Part shown: positions 1 to 8,707 of the stretch, piece by piece | Position numbering within the stretch: the stretch's first letter is position 1 | Layout: each line of letters starts with the position of its first letter | Assembly (NCBI RefSeq): GCF_900115135.1 | Contig: NZ_FOVK01000001.1 | Span: 372,001-436,000, forward strand | Direction: 5' to 3' | Length of the DNA stretch: 64,000 nucleotides | Source: Proteiniclasticum ruminis | GTDB taxonomy: Bacteria; Bacillota; Clostridia; Clostridiales; Clostridiaceae | Notes under the pieces: model-generated | Databases searched by the model: none | Told to the model about the DNA's origin: nothing | Seen by the model: only the letters and a program-made list of their open reading frames with translations | Position numbers and translations under genes: made by a program

Positions 1-1
1 G

Positions 2-820
2 GATATACCATTCGACGAGATCCTAATCCACGATGTCAATGATGATTTTTTGAAAAAAGTGTCCCTGTCAGAGATTTACGCCTTCTTATCATATATGGAT
101 AAACAGCGCCATAACAGCGCATATGCAAGAGCAAGAAAAACGGCCTGTATCAAAACTTTTTTTAAATACTTATCTGTTAAGGCCCGTATCATCGATAAAG
201 ATCCAACTTTAGAACTGGAAAGACCGAAAATCAAGAAAAGAAATCCAGTCTATCTTACTCTGGATGAAAGCAGAACATTACTTAGATCTATGGATAAAGA
301 GAATATTAATTATAAAAGAGACTATTGTATCCTCACATTGTTTTTAAACTGTGGAATGCGACTGTCCGAACTGGTCAGCATCAGATTAAGCAAGATAAAA
401 GATGATACACTCACCGTCATCGGTAAAGGAAACAAAGAACGTGTGGTTTATCTTAATCAAGCCAGCGTAAGCAGCATTCAGCAATATCTTTCAATTCGAT
501 CCAACATCGAAACAAAAGATGAATATAAAGATTATCTATTTCTGTCCACCCACAAAAGACCCATAAACAAGCGCACAGTAGAAGTATTGGTAAAAAAACA
601 TGTGCATACGGCAGGATTATTTGATGAAAAATATTCACCCCATAAACTTCGACATACCGCTGCAACACTAATGTACAAGCATGGTAAGGTCGATATCCGA
701 AGCCTTCAGATGATTTTAGGACACGAAAACGTATCTACAACACAGATCTATACACACGTTGATAATGAGGCTTTGCGTGAAGCTGTAAAATTGAATCCTC
801 TTGCTGAAGAAATTGATTAA
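2..820 (+). CDS. Tyrosine-type site-specific recombinase (XerC/XerD/integrase family), 5' end outside window
   Basis: The reading frame is open from the left edge of the window, so the N-terminus is missing; a TTG at position 50 is inside the frame and need not be the start. The visible part has the SAM-like N-terminal core-binding region followed by the catalytic domain. The catalytic residues of the family can be seen: Arg I in CGMRLSEL, the beta-hairpin Lys in GKGNKERVV, His II and Arg II in SPHKLRHTAAT, His III in LGHENVSTT and the nucleophilic Tyr in QIYTHV. It should therefore be able to cut and rejoin DNA. XerC/D-like chromosome-dimer resolution or a mobile-element integrase are both possible; the absence of other phage or plasmid genes in view favours a Xer-like role. 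It is followed by a strong terminator. It matters for the window because the xerD-position gene at 52308-53186 has lost two of these residues. Confidence 0.9.
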   Translation, partial: DIPFDEILIHDVNDDFLKKVSLSEIYAFLSYMDKQRHNSAYARARKTACIKTFFKYLSVKARIIDKDPTLELERPKIKKRNPVYLTLDESRTLLRSMDKENINYKRDYCILTLFLNCGMRLSELVSIRLSKIKDDTLTVIGKGNKERVVYLNQASVSSIQQYLSIRSNIETKDEYKDYLFLSTHKRPINKRTVEVLVKKHVHTAGLFDEKYSPHKLRHTAATLMYKHGKVDIRSLQMILGHENVSTTQIYTHVDNEALREAVKLNPLAEEID

Positions 821-840
821 AAGTAAGAAAAACTACAGAA

Positions 841-905
841 AACACAATATGTATGGGTTAAATCTAGAAACTTAACCATACATATTGTGTTGTTTTATTT
901 ATTTT
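841..905 (+). terminator. Intrinsic terminator of the recombinase gene
   Basis: A 20-bp inverted repeat (841-861 with 872-891, one bulged G) around a 10-base loop is followed by a T-rich tract (gttttatttatttttt). It starts about 20 bases after the recombinase stop codon and ends that transcript. Confidence 0.85.
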
Positions 906-1315
906 TTCTCTTATTTGAGTTTACATAATTATTTTAATGTAAAAATTGTGGATATTTCATCTTAATTCCACCCCCTTCTCCTCTCCTTTTCCTTCCTTCT
1001 TCACCAAGGAAATACGTGTTAGTATTATTTTTTTCACAACCCCCTCAATGGCCATGAATCTTTATTCTCACACTATAAAAACACCTTCGATTTTGTATAT
1101 TAATTTGTATTTATATAAATATTTATTTATTCCAAATTTTCTATTAATCGAAAATAATAAATTTATGCGTCCTCTTCATAAATACACTATTATAATTTTC
1201 AGACTATTTTGCATCAAGAAAAACATGAAGGCATTGACAGATTTTAACAACCCTTGGTAACCTCGATTTTTTCCCCATTGGGACCAAGGATTTCCCCCAC
1301 TGCGGTAATAAAATC
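906..1315. other. AT-rich spacer without a convincing gene
   Basis: This stretch between the recombinase terminator and the antiporter operon is strongly AT-rich. A 104-codon open frame on the plus strand (946-1260) has no ribosome binding site, low-complexity composition and no family resemblance, so I do not call it. The only coding-like piece is a short minus-strand scrap at 1244-1336, listed separately. Confidence 0.6.
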
Positions 1316-1336
1316 AGGAAGACCCAGCCGGTTCAG
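1244..1336 (-). pseudogene. Possible 3' remnant of a degraded gene
   Basis: Thirty codons ending in TAA read LNRLGLPDFITAVGE and onward to a Cys-stop, with coding-like codon choice (GGG GAA ATC CTT GGT CCC), in contrast to the AT-rich DNA around it. An in-frame TAA lies just upstream at 1337-1339 and there is no start codon, so it cannot be a gene as it stands. It overlaps the terminator hairpin of the antiporter operon. It may be a gene tail left by deletion, or chance. Confidence 0.25.
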
Positions 1337-1363
1337 TTAAAACTGTACCAGCTGGGTCTTCCT
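1316..1363 (-). terminator. Terminator of the antiporter operon
   Basis: Long stem (1316-1328 with 1351-1363, perfect 13 bp, extended inward by about 9 more pairs with one mismatch) placed 8 bases after the last gene of the operon. On the minus strand it is followed by a modest T-rich stretch (gattttatt); the plus-strand side has five T residues, so it may act in both directions. Confidence 0.7.
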
Positions 1364-1370
1364 TTTTACA

Positions 1371-3224
1371 CTATAGAAAACTAATTAGAAGGATAATCAG
1401 TAATAGGAGCATCACTCCATATATAAATACATCTGACGTAGTAATGATCTGTTCCAACTTTTTGAAAACAGAACGTATTTGTTCTCCAGATTTTTTATAA
1501 AGAGGTTGATAAAAATCACTCTCAGGATCCAACTGTTTCGGGAGATGAAAATGAAAGAGATTGAATTTTACACCTGCAACATAAATAATAAACCCGGAGG
1601 TATAGACAAGGATCATTGAGTTTAAATCCTTAGTATTGAAGAAATTCATAGACGTCAAATACTTATCGATAAAATATGGATCAAATTCCATCGCTCTAGC
1701 GCTAGGGATGATCGCATAATTCATTAAAAAATTCGGGAATACGCCAATAAAAACAACAAGAAGCGCTAAAACCAACATCCCTATGGTACCAATATTGTAT
1801 TTTTCCTTCACATACTTATATTTTTCAGGCATTGGCCCAAGGAAAACATGAGAGTACAGTTTTATAAAAGAAGCAGTAGTACAAGCACTTACAAAGGTGA
1901 ATAGATATTCCGCCCAACGAAACGCCGGATGCCCATACTCATATGCTTCGATAATAGCATGGTGTAGAATAGATTTGCTTGCAAAACCATTGAACAGCGG
2001 CATACCTGTAATTCCCAGTGCAGCAATTAAACCAACAGCTGCTGCAAACGGCATTTTCCTATAAAGCCCTCCCAATTTGTACATGTTCTTTTCTCTTGTT
2101 CTAAAGAACACAACACCAGCCACCATGAAAAGCAGCGCCTTAAAAATCCCATGATTGATCATATGGTAGACACTTCCAGCAAACCCCATGGCCCCATCAA
2201 ATCCCAGGTACGCAGTGACACCAATCCCCATTATCACATATCCCATCTGACTGACACTGTGGTAAGCAAGCATTCTCACCATTTTCTCCTGTTCAAGAGC
2301 TGCAATCACACCGAAAATCATCGTTATGATTCCAATCCAGATTACCACTGCACCAATATCTTGAAGCGTCAGGAGAATCGTGGTCACATTCCCCTCTTGC
2401 TGTCCTTGTGTGCTGGTAAGTACTGAAACAATAAGTCTTAAAATTCCATAACCACCAATTTTCATCAGTATTCCTGAAGAAAGGGCATTCACCGATAGAT
2501 GCGATTTAGGATACACCACCGGAACCCAGTGATGCAGAGGAACCATACCTGCTTTAATACCGAAACCGATGATAAAAAATACTGCAGACACATATTTTAC
2601 TGCGCCAATCTCACCAAATTTTTCTCCTAACGTAATCCACTCATAATTTTGTGTATATGCTGAGAGAACCAGTATACCCGCGAGGATAGACAATCCGCCT
2701 GCAATTCCGAAGTAGATATAGATGCTTCCTGCTTCAATGACTTTTTGACCTCGTTCATGGACCATCAACGCAAAACTTGCAAATGTCATGATTTCAAAAA
2801 ATAGAAAGAAGCTGAGCAGATCTCCTGCCATGAGCGTTCCAAGGGTTGCCATATATGTAATCATGAAAAACATATAAAAACTACGTTCCCGACCGCATCC
2901 TTTGATATCAACAGCTGTATACAGACTGACTGTAAAGAAAATAGCTGCTGCAAAAATCATAAAAATCAGACTCAGCATATCAATCCTAAAAACTACTCCA
3001 TTTCCGAAGAGATCTGCCATTCTGTACTCAATGGGTCCATCAAGCACTTCTGAGAAGATGGACATCATAAAAATCAATGTTAACAGGATAACCCCTCGTA
3101 CGGTCATTCTTCTTGCTCTTCTTCTCTTCCCTCCTAAAAGAGGAATGAGAAAGAGTTCAATGAGACTCACGATAAGAAGTATTGCCGGCAACCACAGCTG
3201 TACAGCCAGTCGAACTGCATTCAC
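1371..3224 (-). CDS. NuoL/NuoM/MrpD-type proton-conducting membrane subunit (second extra paralogue)
   Basis: Large membrane protein of 617 residues from the antiporter-like family shared by complex I, Mrp antiporters and membrane-bound hydrogenases. The two residues essential for ion movement are visible: the TM5 Glu (about Glu144, LFFEIMTFAS) and the TM7 Lys (about Lys224, GFGIKAGMVPLHHW), with a further Lys at about 255. It is clearly a tandem duplicate of the next gene upstream: both contain ASKSILHHAI and EAYEYGHP. The usual loop motif after TM7 (HPxAPTPxSALLSG) has changed to YPKSHLSVNALSSG here, which is unusual. GTG start chosen because an AAGGAGGGG site lies six bases upstream. Last gene of the operon. 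Its exact ion and direction of transport are unknown. Confidence 0.9.
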   Translation of the reverse strand: MNAVRLAVQLWLPAILLIVSLIELFLIPLLGGKRRRARRMTVRGVILLTLIFMMSIFSEVLDGPIEYRMADLFGNGVVFRIDMLSLIFMIFAAAIFFTVSLYTAVDIKGCGRERSFYMFFMITYMATLGTLMAGDLLSFFLFFEIMTFASFALMVHERGQKVIEAGSIYIYFGIAGGLSILAGILVLSAYTQNYEWITLGEKFGEIGAVKYVSAVFFIIGFGIKAGMVPLHHWVPVVYPKSHLSVNALSSGILMKIGGYGILRLIVSVLTSTQGQQEGNVTTILLTLQDIGAVVIWIGIITMIFGVIAALEQEKMVRMLAYHSVSQMGYVIMGIGVTAYLGFDGAMGFAGSVYHMINHGIFKALLFMVAGVVFFRTREKNMYKLGGLYRKMPFAAAVGLIAALGITGMPLFNGFASKSILHHAIIEAYEYGHPAFRWAEYLFTFVSACTTASFIKLYSHVFLGPMPEKYKYVKEKYNIGTIGMLVLALLVVFIGVFPNFLMNYAIIPSARAMEFDPYFIDKYLTSMNFFNTKDLNSMILVYTSGFIIYVAGVKFNLFHFHLPKQLDPESDFYQPLYKKSGEQIRSVFKKLEQIITTSDVFIYGVMLLLLIILLISFL

Positions 3225-3237
3225 ATAAATCCCCTCC

Positions 3238-5292
3238 TTAGGTAATCAGATACAAAATGATACCAAGAAGTACCAAAGCATAAATCACAACATCACTTTT
3301 TATGATAGACGTCTCTATTCCATGCAAAAATGTATTGGACATGGCGAGAGTCTTCTTCCGTATCCCTTTGTTCATAGCAAAATCTCCATCCATCCACCGT
3401 GGAAGATGAAGATGGAATAAATGGAAGCGGATTCCCAGGTAGAAGATTGCAATACCAATACCATAAACATAAACCATGGTAATCAGATCATGTGAATTGA
3501 AGAAATTCATATCCATCAGATATTTCTTGATAAAATCACTGCTGTAAGCATACCCTTGGGTTGCAGGAATAATAAACTGATCCATGACAAAGTTCGGGAA
3601 GAAACCAATCAGAACGATGAGAAGCGCCAATCCCCCCATCCCTAAACTCATCATGATACTTTCACCTTGGACTTTTTTATATTTCTCAGGCATTTTCCCG
3701 ACAAAAACAAATCCAAAAAGTTTAATGAATGAGGTGACGGTTCCTGCACTGATCAGAGTGAACATCATTTCGGCATACCGGAACGAAGGATGTCCGTATT
3801 CGTAAGCTTCCACGATGGCGTGATGAAGAATCGATTTGCTTGCATACCCGTTAAAAAGAGGCATCCCTGTAATACCAAGGGCTGCAATAAGACAAACCAG
3901 CGCTGTAAACGGAAACTTTTTCCACATTCCACCAAGTTTATACATATCAAGCTCATGAGTTCTCAAGTAAATAACACCTGCTACCATAAATAGAAGAGCT
4001 TTAAACAGCGCATGATTGACCATATGATAGATTGCTCCAGAGAAGCCCATGGCCCCTTTGGGACCAAGATATGCTGCCACGCCAATTCCCATGATGATAT
4101 ATCCCATCTGACTTATACTATGATATGCCAGCATCTTCTTTATATTGCTTTGCTGTAGAGCCATAAAGACTCCTGCCGCCATGGTGAAGATCCCAATCCA
4201 GATAATGGCAGCACCAAGTTCTATGCTGAGGTCCCAAATGGGGCTCTCATACGAGACATAGGCTCCCTTAGCAGGCATGAAAAAGCTGGTCAGCACACGT
4301 AGAATTCCGAAAGCACCAATCTTGATCATAAGCCCTGACAATAATGCACTGGCTGGAGTTGGTGCAACTGGATGCGCCCTGGGAAGCCAAATATGTAGCG
4401 GAAGCATTCCTGCTTTGATCCCAAATCCAATCATAAACAGGCCCGCCATGAGATATTTCACATTTCCCAATGTACTGACTCTTGCCGCCAACGGAATAAA
4501 AGCCACCGTCCCTGTATTCACATAAAGGAGAATTATTCCAAGAAGAAGCGCCAAACCTCCGGCTACTCCCATATAAATGAAGATGTCTCCCGCGATCAGT
4601 GAATCCTTGGACTGATTATGCGCAACAAGGAAATAGGATGCAAAGGTCATCAGTTCAAAAAACAGGAACATGGTGATGAGATCTCCCGCCATGATTGTGC
4701 CAAGCACTCCTGCATAGGTGATACTCATCTGGAGAAAAAATCTGTTTCTATGTTTCTCTATCATCATGTAATCATGAGCATACATGCTAACAAGAACCCA
4801 TAAAATCGATGATACCACAAGCATAATGAATCCTAGCATGTCCACTTTGAACCTGATTCCAAGCCCCAATGCTCTTGGGATCTCAAAACGCATCGTCCCA
4901 TCCAGCACTTGCGGAAATAACGCCAAAATGAGAAAAAATGTCAAGACAGTCGTATAAACAATCGCCATATCTCTTGCATTCTCTCTTCTCCTGAAGAAGT
5001 ACATTTCTACAGGCCCCCCAATGAGAGGAATTAGGATTATGATAAGAGGTAAACTCTTGAAGTTGTTTAAGGAATTTGAGATTCCATCTGCAAGATTTAC
5101 CAGGAAAAGCATGACCCCGCTTACTTGATCCTTGTCTACATTTTTCGCAAACAGCAAAAAGGCAGCGAAAAGACTTCCCAGTAAAATATATACGATAATG
5201 CAGCTGATACAGTAAGAATCAAGTCTATTCCTCTTCTTACAGCCACAGTCCTTTTTCGGTTTATTTTCCCGTTTCAAATTTTCTTTCAACAT
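3238..5292 (-). CDS. NuoL/NuoM/MrpD-type proton-conducting membrane subunit (first extra paralogue)
   Basis: 684-residue antiporter-like membrane subunit. TM5 Glu at about 213 (FLFFELMTFAS), TM7 Lys at about 293 (GFGIKAGMLPLHIWLP), and the family loop motif AHPVAPTPASALLSG is intact, so it is the more canonical of the two paralogues. It probably stands in for the NuoL-like part of MrpA, whose C-terminal pieces are separate genes in this operon. Before the first membrane segment it carries an extra tail with four cysteines (about 16, 18, 28 and 31; CxC-x9-CxxC), which I do not know from this family. ATG start with GGAGGG six bases upstream. It follows mrpD by 9 bases. Confidence 0.92.
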   Translation of the reverse strand: MLKENLKRENKPKKDCGCKKRNRLDSYCISCIIVYILLGSLFAAFLLFAKNVDKDQVSGVMLFLVNLADGISNSLNNFKSLPLIIILIPLIGGPVEMYFFRRRENARDMAIVYTTVLTFFLILALFPQVLDGTMRFEIPRALGLGIRFKVDMLGFIMLVVSSILWVLVSMYAHDYMMIEKHRNRFFLQMSITYAGVLGTIMAGDLITMFLFFELMTFASYFLVAHNQSKDSLIAGDIFIYMGVAGGLALLLGIILLYVNTGTVAFIPLAARVSTLGNVKYLMAGLFMIGFGIKAGMLPLHIWLPRAHPVAPTPASALLSGLMIKIGAFGILRVLTSFFMPAKGAYVSYESPIWDLSIELGAAIIWIGIFTMAAGVFMALQQSNIKKMLAYHSISQMGYIIMGIGVAAYLGPKGAMGFSGAIYHMVNHALFKALLFMVAGVIYLRTHELDMYKLGGMWKKFPFTALVCLIAALGITGMPLFNGYASKSILHHAIVEAYEYGHPSFRYAEMMFTLISAGTVTSFIKLFGFVFVGKMPEKYKKVQGESIMMSLGMGGLALLIVLIGFFPNFVMDQFIIPATQGYAYSSDFIKKYLMDMNFFNSHDLITMVYVYGIGIAIFYLGIRFHLFHLHLPRWMDGDFAMNKGIRKKTLAMSNTFLHGIETSIIKSDVVIYALVLLGIILYLIT

Positions 5293-5301
5293 AACCCTCC
5301 A

Positions 5302-6798
5302 CTAGAGTCCCATCTGGATAAATGTGGGTACAGCTTTTTCGATGATGTCCATCACAAGATGTGGAAAAAGCCCTATCACAATACTTCCAAAAGCCACAAG
5401 GACCATTGATATCTTCATGGTTTTCGGAATTCCATCTCTATGCATTTCAAGGGGGACTCCAGGTCTTTCCCGAAGAAACGCAGAAATGACAATCGGCAGG
5501 TAATAAAGTGCGTTTAAGAAGCTGCTGAGCAATATGACAAGAAGAAGCCCTGGATGTCCTGCATCAAGAACTGCAAGACCCAAATACCATTTGCTCATAA
5601 ATCCGCTGGTTCCTGGAATTCCAATCATGCCAAGCACACCAACACTAAAGACTGTCATGGAAATGGGCATCTCATAGCCGATTCCATCCAGGTTCTTGAC
5701 ATCACGTCGTCCTGTGAGATAAATGATGGAGCCGGCACTGAGAAACAGTGCCGATTTCATAAACGCATGGGAGATAACATGAAATAAGGCTGCAGAAAAC
5801 CCCATGGGTGTTGCAAGAGCCAATCCAAGGAATATATACCCGATTTGTGCAACACTGGAATAAGCAAGTCTTCTTTTGATATCCCTTTGTGTCAGTGCAA
5901 AAACTGATCCCATGACCATACTCATGACTGCGAAAATTATGATGTAGTTGTTGACACCAATATTTACAGAGATTTCCTGCCCGATTACACGATACATCAT
6001 TTTTGCAATGGCAAAAACGTAAGCTTTTACAACAAGTCCTGACAGAAGAGCGCTGGAGGGTGTGGGCGCACTGGAGTGGGCGTCTGGAAGCCAGTTGTGA
6101 AGGGGAAAAATGGCAGCCTTTATACCAAAACCAGTAAGGATAAATCCCATTGCCAGTAGAATATTTCTGGGGTATTGTTCCCATACCTCATTGATTTCTG
6201 TAAAAATCAATGTCATATTCAGATGTCCCGTGACCATATAAAGAAGTGCGAATCCCATAAGTATCGTTACCGATCCAATGGCACCCATCATCAGATATTT
6301 CATAGACGCCATCAGTGTGTCTTTCTTCTTTTTAATCGCGATCACCGCAACAGAAACAAGCGACAGGATTTCCATGAACACATACAGATTGAACATATCG
6401 TTGGTAAAAATCATGCCAATCATCGAAAACAGCATGAGAAAAACCAGTGTGTAGTAGCCATATCTCCTTGATGCTTCAATTTCATGATCAAGATCCTTCA
6501 AAGAATACATGATGATAAGAAGGCCTAAAAGAAGGACAATGAACGTCATTAAGGCTGAAAAGTCATCTATGAGAAACTGTATACCAATCCCTGCGTCATA
6601 ATTGCCAAAAGTATAGCTGTATGCCCCTTCCCTATTCACTTTTAAAAGCTCCAGAAGAGAAAGCCCCAGCGCACCGCCAAGGACGCACATCATAAGAATA
6701 TGGAACCATCTGCCATATGCTTTCTTAAAAAGAGGTATAGAAACCGCAAAAATAAGAAGAAGCACTAGGATATAAACCGGTAAATGAGGACTATTCAT
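5302..6798 (-). CDS. mrpD: Na+/H+ antiporter subunit D (MrpD/MnhD-like)
   Basis: Antiporter-like subunit of about 498 residues with some 14 membrane helices. TM5 Glu at about 143 (VFMEILSLVS) and TM7 Lys at about 227 (GFGIKAAIFPLHNWLP) followed by AHSSAPTPSSALLSG match MrpD. It forms the ion-translocating core together with the MrpC-like subunit just upstream. The in-frame GTG four codons earlier overlaps the AAGGAG site, so the ATG at 6798 is preferred; this overlaps the end of mrpC by 8 bases, which suggests coupled translation. Confidence 0.93.
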   Translation of the reverse strand: MNSPHLPVYILVLLLIFAVSIPLFKKAYGRWFHILMMCVLGGALGLSLLELLKVNREGAYSYTFGNYDAGIGIQFLIDDFSALMTFIVLLLGLLIIMYSLKDLDHEIEASRRYGYYTLVFLMLFSMIGMIFTNDMFNLYVFMEILSLVSVAVIAIKKKKDTLMASMKYLMMGAIGSVTILMGFALLYMVTGHLNMTLIFTEINEVWEQYPRNILLAMGFILTGFGIKAAIFPLHNWLPDAHSSAPTPSSALLSGLVVKAYVFAIAKMMYRVIGQEISVNIGVNNYIIIFAVMSMVMGSVFALTQRDIKRRLAYSSVAQIGYIFLGLALATPMGFSAALFHVISHAFMKSALFLSAGSIIYLTGRRDVKNLDGIGYEMPISMTVFSVGVLGMIGIPGTSGFMSKWYLGLAVLDAGHPGLLLVILLSSFLNALYYLPIVISAFLRERPGVPLEMHRDGIPKTMKISMVLVAFGSIVIGLFPHLVMDIIEKAVPTFIQMGL

Positions 6799-7168
6799 CA
6801 GATTCCACACTCCTTATCTTGATGATTTCATCCATTTCAATGGTTCCATAGGCTTCATGGATTTTTATCACGATACTTAAGGAAAATGCAGTGATACTGA
6901 CAGCCACCACGATACCTGTAAGCATCAGCGCTGCAGGCAGGGGGTTCACGAAAAACCCATCCCCGCTTATAGACTCATATATTGGCGCAGCTGCTCCTTT
7001 TCTATACCCTATAGACACAAAGAACAGAAAGACTGACGTCTCCATAATATTAATTCCGATGATTTTCTTGATTAAATTGGAGTGGGTCAGAACAGTATAT
7101 AATCCGATGACAAATAGAATCATCGCTCCAATATAGTTGATGTTTTCTATGATCATTTTAAAGTTCAT
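6791..7168 (-). CDS. mrpC: Na+/H+ antiporter subunit C (MrpC/NuoK-like)
   Basis: 125-residue protein with three membrane helices, homologous to NuoK of complex I. The IGAMILFVIGLYTVLT start, the IIGINIMETSVFLFF second helix and PLPAALMLTGIVVAVS third helix fit MrpC/MnhC, including the conserved Pro-rich PLPxALxLTxIVV stretch. It sits between mrpB (4-base ATGA overlap) and mrpD (8-base overlap), in the standard Mrp order. RBS GGAGG seven bases before the ATG. Confidence 0.95.
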   Translation of the reverse strand: MNFKMIIENINYIGAMILFVIGLYTVLTHSNLIKKIIGINIMETSVFLFFVSIGYRKGAAAPIYESISGDGFFVNPLPAALMLTGIVVAVSITAFSLSIVIKIHEAYGTIEMDEIIKIRSVESDE

Positions 7169-7590
7169 GACTCTTCCTCCAACATCGTATGAAACAGTGT
7201 GACAATGGTGCTCATGACCTTCAGGCCAATGGCAAAAGTCACCACAGGTATCAATCCCGCACTCAGCACCTTACCAAAGGTGCCAATAGGGAACCCGGCC
7301 TCAATATTGGTCAGAAAAGTGTATCCGAGAAAAATACCAGATAAACCAACAAGAACATACACAAGAATTCCTCCTGTTTCGATCCTGGCCGAAATCTCAT
7401 GAGGCATCCTCTCCTTTCCTTTTTCCAGACCAAAAGCTAAGGTATAGAGAACAATGCTTGCTGCATAAATTGCCCCTCCAGAAAACCCACCCCCTGGGGA
7501 CAGATGGCCATGCAGGATGACATATAGTCCGTAAAGCTGGATAAATGGTAAGATCATTCTGGTTGTCAATTTGACAAATAAATCATCCAT
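7165..7590 (-). CDS. mrpB: Na+/H+ antiporter subunit B (MrpB/MnhB domain)
   Basis: 141-residue membrane protein. The motif HGHLSPGGGFSGGAI near residue 30 is diagnostic of the MnhB domain found in MrpB and in subunit F of membrane-bound hydrogenases. About four membrane helices. The N-terminus overlaps the end of the MbhE-like gene by 8 bases and the stop overlaps mrpC by 4. It is a structural part of the membrane complex; no catalytic residues are known for it. Confidence 0.93.
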   Translation of the reverse strand: MDDLFVKLTTRMILPFIQLYGLYVILHGHLSPGGGFSGGAIYAASIVLYTLAFGLEKGKERMPHEISARIETGGILVYVLVGLSGIFLGYTFLTNIEAGFPIGTFGKVLSAGLIPVVTFAIGLKVMSTIVTLFHTMLEEES

Positions 7591-7891
7591 GATGCTCCTG
7601 ATCCTCCTTCTTTCCTTTATGATGGGATATACCGATCATTGCACTGACAGCTGCTATTCCTGTAAAGAGCACTGTGGTCTCTCCAAGGGTATCAAATGCT
7701 CTGTAGTCTGTGATAATGGCTGCGATGATATTCTGCGCGCCGGTGTCTTGAGCACTTTCAGCAGTATAGTACTCAGAGATCTCGTTATAGGATGGATTCT
7801 TTTCCTCACCCAGCGGTGGGATCTCTGAAATACTGGAAAGAAGCACAAGAAGAAGTCCACCTAGGATGGCAAAAGTAAATATCTTTTTCAT
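7583..7891 (-). CDS. MbhE-like subunit (C-terminal piece of MrpA)
   Basis: 102-residue protein with a membrane helix at each end and an extracytoplasmic middle part containing GAQNIIAAIITDYRAFDTLGE, the hallmark of the MbhE domain. In classical Mrp antiporters this region is the far C-terminus of MrpA; here, as in hydrogenase and archaeal complexes, it is an independent gene. Start overlaps the preceding gene by 4 bases (ATGA). Confidence 0.9.
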   Translation of the reverse strand: MKKIFTFAILGGLLLVLLSSISEIPPLGEEKNPSYNEISEYYTAESAQDTGAQNIIAAIITDYRAFDTLGETTVLFTGIAAVSAMIGISHHKGKKEDQEHHG

Positions 7892-8127
7892 TTTTCCATC
7901 CTCCCGGTACGGCTGATCACCGCGACAAACAGTATTGTGGTAATTCCTGCACCTATGGCAGCCTCAGTCATTGCAACATCTGGCGCTCGAAGAAGAAGCC
8001 ATAGTAATGACATCACCAGGCTGTATGCAGTGAAGATGATCACTGCACCTAGAAGATCTTTGGTTCTTTCCACTGCTATCGCTGATACGATGAGAAAAAC
8101 AATGAGAATGACATTAAACAGTTCCAT
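7888..8127 (-). CDS. MbhD-like subunit (DUF4040; C-terminal piece of MrpA)
   Basis: Small membrane protein (about 79 residues) with the DUF4040 signature LLRAPDVAMTEAAIGAG, corresponding to MbhD and to the part of MrpA just after its NuoL-like section. It resembles NuoJ-type helices that line the ion path. The ATG at 8127 is preferred over the one two codons upstream because GGAGG lies six bases before it. It overlaps mrpG by 14 bases. Confidence 0.9.
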   Translation of the reverse strand: MELFNVILIVFLIVSAIAVERTKDLLGAVIIFTAYSLVMSLLWLLLRAPDVAMTEAAIGAGITTILFVAVISRTGRMEK

Positions 8128-8428
8128 GATCATCCTCCTTCTGATTTCTCATTTTTTTATGATATGCAGCTTTCGCAATGATATGAGCAGCTACAGGATT
8201 CGTAATAAAAATGAATACAAGAATCAGTATAAGCTTGAGACTCACCGGATCCAGCCCTTTGTAGACGATAAGGGCCAGTAAGCCCAGTCCTGCGCCAAGG
8301 GTATCGCTTTTCGTAGTTGCATGCATTCTGCTGAATACATCAGGAAGCCTAATCAGGCCAACGGTGCCTACCATAAAAAAGAATAAACTGGATAATGTCA
8401 ATAGAAGAATGATGATGTCCTTAATCAT
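8114..8428 (-). CDS. mrpG: Na+/H+ antiporter subunit G (MrpG/MnhG)
   Basis: About 104 residues, three membrane helices. GLIRLPDVFSRMHATTKSDT is the MnhG/PhaG signature. A GTG three codons further upstream lies inside the GGAGG site, so the ATG at 8428 is taken as start. Gene order mrpE-F-G agrees with the small-subunit block that opens membrane-bound hydrogenase operons (MbhA-C). Confidence 0.94.
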   Translation of the reverse strand: MIKDIIILLLTLSSLFFFMVGTVGLIRLPDVFSRMHATTKSDTLGAGLGLLALIVYKGLDPVSLKLILILVFIFITNPVAAHIIAKAAYHKKMRNQKEDDHGTV

Positions 8429-8440
8429 GCGATACACCTC

Positions 8441-8707
8441 CTAATATATTTTTCCTTTCTCGATATACTTTGAAACAGCGATGGTGGCAATGAACCCCAT
8501 CATGGCATAAATAATCGCCACATCAATAAATGCATTTTGTTCCGTTAAAACAGCAATCACGGCAATCAGAACGGTCACTTTTGTGGAAATGACATTGATT
8601 GAAACCACGCGGTCGGCTGTGGTTGGGCCTGCATAAGCCCGATAAAGACATATCAATGCGAAGATGGATAGGATTATTGCGTATACAGTTAAAACCGTGG
8701 TACTCAT
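8441..8707 (-). CDS. mrpF: Na+/H+ antiporter subunit F (MrpF/MnhF)
   Basis: 88-residue protein with three membrane helices; RAYAGPTTADRVVSIN is the conserved MrpF segment. Start overlaps the mrpE stop by 4 bases (ATGA), with a GGAGG site six bases upstream. Structural subunit of the antiporter complex. Confidence 0.94.
   Translation of the reverse strand: MSTTVLTVYAIILSIFALICLYRAYAGPTTADRVVSINVISTKVTVLIAVIAVLTEQNAFIDVAIIYAMMGFIATIAVSKYIEKGKIY

Noticed and set aside
946-1260. 104-codon plus-strand open frame in the first spacer
   Set aside because: No ribosome binding site, AT-driven composition and no recognisable domain; it also runs across the minus-strand scrap.
5702-6184. 160-codon minus-strand frame inside mrpD
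   Set aside because: It is in another frame of mrpD, rich in Cys and His with no membrane pattern; a shadow of the real gene.
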